From assembly GCF_036014175.1 (NCBI RefSeq), contig NZ_CP107917.1:7564001-7628000 (forward strand): a stretch of 64,000 nucleotides of DNA, given 5' to 3'. The notes beneath the pieces are model-generated. The model was not told the origin of the DNA. It saw only the letters and a program-made list of their open reading frames with translations, and made no database searches. A program made the translations under genes and the position numbers. Positions 60,199-64,000 of the stretch are shown one piece after another (position 1 is the stretch's first letter; every line of letters begins with the position of its first letter). This stretch comes from Streptomyces sp. NBC_00443. Lineage in GTDB: Bacteria > Actinomycetota > Actinomycetes > Streptomycetales > Streptomycetaceae.

Positions 60199-60270
60199 CC
60201 CCCATCGGGGCGTTGTGGTCACCTCACTCAAAAGGGTGACTTCTCTGGGTGATCTGGTACTTCCGGGTGC

Positions 60271-60282
60271 TCTGTCGACAGA
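60271..60282. promoter_or_regulatory. Palindrome upstream of the SpoIIE phosphatase gene
   Basis: TCTGTCGACAGA is a perfect 12-bp palindrome 63 bases before the start. It resembles the carboxylase-regulon operator halves but lacks the two-base centre and the AAATTAGG flank, so it is probably a different site. Confidence 0.35.
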
Positions 60283-60345
60283 ATCGGACCGGCCTTTCGG
60301 GGTCGGTCCGTCTGCGTTGTCAGGGCCTATTGGGGGGCCATCGGC

Positions 60346-61386
60346 ATGTTCCGCATCAAGGGTCGGGTTCCCCGCAAGGTGATCGCGTGGGGGCTGCCCA
60401 CCGCCTGGGGCGCGACGGCCATCACATACAAGCTGACCTGCCCGCTCGCCCAGCAGGACAGCCTCGGCGCCCGGGTCGTGACCAGTGCCGTCTTCTTCGC
60501 CGTGGGTACGGGGCTGATCGTGCACGTCCGGCAGGCCCTGCTGCGTGAGCTCCAGCAGGTCCGCAAGGTCGCCGGTGCCGCGCAGAGCGCGCTGCTGCGG
60601 CCGCTGCCCGCGCGCATCGACGGGCTGGACGTCGCCGCCGCCCAGCTCTCCGCGGACCGCAGTGCCTGTGTCGGCGGTGACCTGTACGAGGTCATCGCCA
60701 CCGAACACGGCGTACGGGCGGTGATGGGCGACGTCCGCGGCCATGGCATCAGCGCCATCGGCACCGTGGCCGCGGTCCTCGGGAGCTTCCGCGAGGCCGT
60801 CCACGACGAGCCCGACCTGGGCGCGGTACTCGGCAGACTGGACCGGGCCCTGGCCCGGCACCTGCGCTCGTCTGACGACCCGGTCTCCGAGGAGTTCGTC
60901 ACCGTACTGCTGCTGGAGATCGGTCAGGACGGCGAGATCACCGCCCTCAACTGCGGTCATCCCTGGCCGTATCTGCTGAGCGGCAGGACCGTCGAACCCC
61001 TCGCGCGAGCCGACCCGCTCCCACCCCTGGGCCCGTTCCCGCTCCCGCCCGAACCGACCCCACTGCCCTGTGGCTCGCTCCTGCCCGGCGAGTCGCTGGT
61101 CCTGTACACGGACGGCGTCGAGGACGCGAGGGACGCGAGAGGCCGGTTCTTTTCGCTCCGGGCCGCACTCATCGGCACCGTACGGAACCCCCCGATCACT
61201 CCCCAGACGGTCCTGCGCACGCTCTTCACGGCCCTCATCCGCCACACGAGGGGAAGGCCGGCAGACGACATAGCGCTGCTGGTCCTACGGAACGACAGAA
61301 CCCACGTCCACTGCCGCGCCCCTTCAGGGGCGCGGGGAACTGCGCGACCAGCCCCGCACGACCCGCTGCCGACCAACCACCTTTAG
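60346..61386 (+). CDS. SpoIIE/RsbU-type PP2C serine phosphatase, membrane-anchored
   Basis: A 346-residue phosphatase of the RsbU/SpoIIE type, expected to dephosphorylate anti-anti-sigma factors. One or two hydrophobic spans lie in residues about 12-60 (VVTSAVFFAVGTGLIVHVRQ). The PP2C-like domain starts near residue 85 with LDVAAAQLSADRSACVGGDL, has metal-binding Asp in VMGDVRGHGISAIGTVAAVL and LVLYTDGVEDARDARGRFF, and ends with ADDIALLVLRND. No sensory PAS/GAF domain or kinase is fused. The last about 25 residues (CRAPSGARGTARPAPHD) are encoded by a dispersed repeat and may be a recent extension after loss of the stop. Confidence 0.85.
   Translation: MFRIKGRVPRKVIAWGLPTAWGATAITYKLTCPLAQQDSLGARVVTSAVFFAVGTGLIVHVRQALLRELQQVRKVAGAAQSALLRPLPARIDGLDVAAAQLSADRSACVGGDLYEVIATEHGVRAVMGDVRGHGISAIGTVAAVLGSFREAVHDEPDLGAVLGRLDRALARHLRSSDDPVSEEFVTVLLLEIGQDGEITALNCGHPWPYLLSGRTVEPLARADPLPPLGPFPLPPEPTPLPCGSLLPGESLVLYTDGVEDARDARGRFFSLRAALIGTVRNPPITPQTVLRTLFTALIRHTRGRPADDIALLVLRNDRTHVHCRAPSGARGTARPAPHDPLPTNHL
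61317..61353. repeat. Hairpin plus inverted repeat copy, end of the SpoIIE phosphatase gene
   Basis: CGCCCC-TTCA-GGGGCG (61317-61332) is a hairpin. Its right arm begins the 27-base word 61327-61353, which is the exact complement of 60149-60175. Here the repeat lies inside the reading frame and supplies its last codons. Confidence 0.65.
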
Positions 61387-61600
61387 CGCAACGGCGATTG
61401 GTCGCACAGCCCAGCTGCGGGCAGGCCATCCGCCCAGCCGCGGAGTGTCGGGCAGGCAGCTGGGCGGACGGCGCGGATGCGGGCCGCCGCACTGTACGAG
61501 GGGGAGCCGGCGGCCCGGCCGGCCTCTTGCGAGGCATTTCAGTCAACCGGTTGGAAACTCTCCGCAACAGCGCGCGCACGCTGCGGATTCGCGTACTCCG

Positions 61601-61617
61601 TTCACACCCCGTGTGAA
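61601..61617. promoter_or_regulatory. Candidate operator upstream of the TPR regulator
   Basis: TTCACAC-CCC-GTGTGAA is a perfect 7-bp inverted repeat 47 bases before the start, followed by the partial copy TTCGCAC at 61622-61628. Autoregulation by the downstream regulator is plausible. Confidence 0.5.
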
Positions 61618-61663
61618 GCGGTTCGCACTACTCTGACGACACCGAGCCACCCGGGGGGCATCC

Positions 61664-63004
61664 ATGCAGCCCAACACTTTGCTCGACGCGATCCTGGACG
61701 AGGCGGGGGTCTCGCACGCGGGGCTGGCCGCACACGTGAACCAGGCGGGGCGGGCGCGCGGACTCGCGCTGAGATACGAACACACCGCCGTCGCACGGTG
61801 GTTGAAGGGGCAGCGGCCGCGCGGCCAGGTGCCCGACCTGATCTGCGAGGTGCTCGCCGCCCGGCTGCACCGCACCGTCACGCTCGACGACATCGGCCTC
61901 GGCGTGCCCGGCGAGCAGTCGGCCGTGCACACCACCTCGCTGTCCGGCTTCGTGGAGCGGGCCACCGCCCTGTGGCGCTCCGACGAACAGCAGCGGCCCC
62001 ACATCCTGGGCGCCCCGGCGGTCACCGGCACGCCCGCCGTGATGCCCGTGTGGGAGTGGGAGAACCCGCCTGAGGACGTGGACGTCTCGCGCGGCGGCCG
62101 GCACCGGGTCACCCCCGCCGACCTGGAGATGCTGCGGTCCGCCCGTACGCACTACGAGCAGATGTACCGCAAGGCGGGCGGCATGGCGACCCGTACCCGG
62201 ATCGTCGGCTTCCTCAACGCCGAGGCCGCCCCGCTGCTGCGCGGCAGCTACACCGACGCGACGGGGCGTCAACTGCACCGGGCGACGGGCGGGTTGGTGG
62301 CCATCGCGGGCATCTGTGCCTACGACTCCGACGCGCACGGGCTCGCCCAGCGGTACTTCCATCAGGCGCTGCGGCTCGCGAAGGCCAGCGGGGACCGGGG
62401 GCTCGGCGCCTATGTGATCGCGATGCTCGTCAACCAGGCGCTGTTCATGCGGGAGTTCCGGCAGGCCGTCGCCTTCGCGGAGGCCGCGCTGCGGGCCGCC
62501 GGCAAGCACATCACCCCGGCGCTCGCCTCCGACCTGTACGCGATGCAGGCGAAGGCGTACGCCCACCTCGGCGACGGCACGAGCGCCCTGTCCTGCATAC
62601 GGCGTGCCGAGCAGGCCGCAGATCGCATCCGACGCGGATACGAACCCGACGAGACCGGCTATGTCCAGCCGGGGTTGGTCAACGTCCAGGTGGCGGAGGC
62701 GCTGCTCAGCCTCGGGGAGCTGGCGGCCGCGGGGGAGCATGCCGCGGCCGCCGTCGACAATCCCGCGCACGACCGGGGCCGGGTGCACCGGCTGGCCATG
62801 CTCAGCACGATCGAGCTGCGTCAGGGCAACGCCGACAAGGCGGTGGCCATCGCGGTGCAGATGGCCGAGCAGGCCCGGGGAATGGAGTCCCAGCGCCTGC
62901 GCGACAGACTCCGGGCGGTACGCGAACACCTGGTGCGCAACGGCTGTGCGGGCACGGCCGAGGCGGCCGAACTCATCGACGGAGCACTGCGCGTACCGCT
63001 GTAA
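61664..63004 (+). CDS. Regulator with N-terminal helix-turn-helix and TPR-like repeats (NsdA-like architecture)
   Basis: A 446-residue protein. Residues about 1-75 resemble a divergent XRE-type DNA-binding domain (LLDAILDEAGVSHAGLAAHV, YEHTAVARWLKGQRPRGQVP). Residues about 150-440 are helical repeats of TPR type (RYFHQALRLAKASGDRGLGA, AVAFAEAALRAAGKHITPAL, AEALLSLGELAAAGEHAAAA). This layout matches the actinomycete group of NsdA-like regulators, some of which repress sporulation and antibiotic genes. Orthology to a studied member is not claimed. The ATG at 61664 follows a GGGGGG purine run. Confidence 0.8.
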   Translation: MQPNTLLDAILDEAGVSHAGLAAHVNQAGRARGLALRYEHTAVARWLKGQRPRGQVPDLICEVLAARLHRTVTLDDIGLGVPGEQSAVHTTSLSGFVERATALWRSDEQQRPHILGAPAVTGTPAVMPVWEWENPPEDVDVSRGGRHRVTPADLEMLRSARTHYEQMYRKAGGMATRTRIVGFLNAEAAPLLRGSYTDATGRQLHRATGGLVAIAGICAYDSDAHGLAQRYFHQALRLAKASGDRGLGAYVIAMLVNQALFMREFRQAVAFAEAALRAAGKHITPALASDLYAMQAKAYAHLGDGTSALSCIRRAEQAADRIRRGYEPDETGYVQPGLVNVQVAEALLSLGELAAAGEHAAAAVDNPAHDRGRVHRLAMLSTIELRQGNADKAVAIAVQMAEQARGMESQRLRDRLRAVREHLVRNGCAGTAEAAELIDGALRVPL

Positions 63005-63090
63005 CCCGGCCACGACGGGGCACCCGAGCACCGACACTTCATAGTCCCTGCTGCGATATTGCCACTTACTCGACGGAAGGTGGCAGAACC

Positions 63091-63618
63091 GTGCAGTGGA
63101 CGAAGCAGAGCGAACAAACTGTGTATGAAAACCGCTGGTTCACCGTCAACCTGGCAGACGTGGAACTGCCGGACGGTCGGCACCTGGACCACTTCCTGAT
63201 ACGGATGCGGCCGGTCGCCGTGGCCACGGTGGTCAACGAGGCGGGCGAAGTCCTCCTCCTGTGGCGCCATCGCTTCATCACCGACAGCTGGGGGTGGGAA
63301 CTCGCGGCAGGCGTCGTAGAGGACGGCGAGGACATCGTCCGTGCGGCCGCCAGGGAGCTCGAGGAGGAGACCGGCTGGCGGCCGGGACCCCTGCACCACC
63401 TCATGAGCGTGGAGCCCTCCAACGGGCTCACCGACGCCCGGCACCACATCTACTGGGCCGACGAGGGCGAGTATGTCGGGCATCCCGTGGACGACTTCGA
63501 GTCGGACCGCCGGGAATGGGTTCCTCTCAAACTCGTCCCCGACATGATCGCCCGGGGGGAGGTCCCTGCCGCCAACATGGCGGCTGCGTTACTGATGCTG
63601 CACCATCTCCGGGTCTAG
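63091..63618 (+). CDS. Nudix hydrolase
   Basis: A 175-residue Nudix enzyme that should split a nucleoside diphosphate linked to another group, probably of the ADP-ribose pyrophosphatase type. The Nudix box is GVVEDGEDIVRAAARELEEETGW (about residues 74-96), with the REXXEE glutamates for metal binding. The following LMSVEPSNGLTDARHHIYWA fits the ADP-sugar group. The GTG at 63091 starts 86 bases after the TPR regulator. Same strand, possibly co-transcribed. The exact substrate is unknown. Confidence 0.9.
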   Translation: MQWTKQSEQTVYENRWFTVNLADVELPDGRHLDHFLIRMRPVAVATVVNEAGEVLLLWRHRFITDSWGWELAAGVVEDGEDIVRAAARELEEETGWRPGPLHHLMSVEPSNGLTDARHHIYWADEGEYVGHPVDDFESDRREWVPLKLVPDMIARGEVPAANMAAALLMLHHLRV

Positions 63619-63636
63619 GCCTCGTGATCAATACAC

Positions 63637-63918
63637 CTAGCGCCCCACCGCCTGCCAGATCGTCACGACGAGAGCACCCACGGCGGTGATGGCGGCGACC
63701 GCGGGCAGCGGCCAGCGCGCGTGTTCCAGTGTGTGGATCCGGGTGTTCAGCTCGTCGAGTTCCTTGGCGCTCTCCTCGGTGCGGTGCGTGAGCAGAGCCA
63801 GCCCGCCCTCCACACGGGCGTAGGCGACGTCGAGGCGACGTCGTAACTCTGCGAGTTCCCCTTGTACGACGGGATGCTCGGGATCGGCGGTCACTTGTCC
63901 GCTCCTTTCCGTAGTCAT
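63637..63918 (-). CDS. Small coiled-coil protein with C-terminal membrane span
   Basis: A 93-residue hypothetical protein starting at the ATG at 63918. Residues about 15-65 form a charged heptad-like helix (ELAELRRRLDVAYARVEGGL, LDELNTRIHTLEHARW). The C-terminus is a single hydrophobic span (PLPAVAAITAVGALVVTIWQ). This layout is common in small holin-like or accessory proteins, but no function can be assigned. It is convergent with the Nudix gene, 18 bases apart. Confidence 0.7.
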   Translation of the reverse strand: MTTERSGQVTADPEHPVVQGELAELRRRLDVAYARVEGGLALLTHRTEESAKELDELNTRIHTLEHARWPLPAVAAITAVGALVVTIWQAVGR

Positions 63919-64000
63919 CTCACATCCCTGGCATGCGCAGGGAAAGTGAACTCGCCTGGTGGGTGCGTGGGGAGAGTGTGCGAGGGGCATATGCGAGCCC

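Overview
The window is about 72-75% G+C and gene-dense. It carries proteasome-system, Tat, conservon and actinobacterial-type regulator genes whose order matches what I remember of the Streptomyces coelicolor chromosome around SCO1590-SCO1640. It is almost certainly core chromosome of a Streptomyces species. No transposase, phage gene, CRISPR array, rRNA or tRNA was recognised.

Layout: (1) 1-7.1 kb: Pup ligase pafA (5' end outside the window), two FKBP-type prolyl isomerases, the WYL-domain pair pafB-pafC, two small proteins, then tatA-tatC. (2) 7.2-10.1 kb: a large Ski2/HelY-like helicase with a frameshifted 3' end. (3) 10.1-13.7 kb: a candidate rifamycin-resistance locus, helR and a macrolide-type glycosyltransferase (rgt-like), behind an exact rifamycin-associated element (RAE). 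(4) 13.8-21.3 kb: an operon of two DUF1989 proteins, a urea/guanidine carboxylase and an allophanate hydrolase (frameshifted), with a divergent TetR regulator. (5) 21.6-26.2 kb: conservon rarA-E, ending in a P450 that carries EQSLW in place of EXXR. (6) 26.2-36.5 kb: pseudouridine synthase, acetyltransferase, an APC permease sharing the palindromic operator of the carboxylase operon, an iron-box-controlled siderophore reductase, a 5'-3' exonuclease, a glycine-betaine ABC transporter, an XRE-cupin regulator and a BtuF-like protein. (7) 36.4-45.4 kb: a TDT transporter with divergent LysR regulator, then a probable ethanolamine-use cluster (amidotransferase, permease, GntR regulator, glnA4-like ligase, aldehyde dehydrogenase, SDR). 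(8) 45.4-51.0 kb: a PLP amino-acid deaminase/aldolase, a proline-rich membrane protein coupled to a mycosin-like protease, and a class A beta-lactamase-like protein. (9) 51.2-60.1 kb: SseB and DUF1844 proteins, infC-rpmI-rplT with a structured leader, rRNA/tRNA methyltransferase, sensor kinase and pheST. (10) 60.3-64 kb: a SpoIIE-type phosphatase, a TPR regulator, a Nudix hydrolase and a small coiled-coil membrane protein.

Two themes stand out. First, two regulons can be read directly from DNA sites: the RAE in front of rgt-helR, and twin copies of CTGTCG-NG-CGACAG followed by AAATTAGG in front of the carboxylase operon and the permease 9 kb away. Second, five genes (helicase, allophanate hydrolase, class I amidotransferase, aldehyde dehydrogenase, deaminase/aldolase) are each broken by an apparent single-base deletion in a G/C-rich run. 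Adding one base restores a full-length, family-typical protein in every case. This looks more like assembly error than five pseudogenes, so annotations and C-termini at these loci should be read with that in mind.
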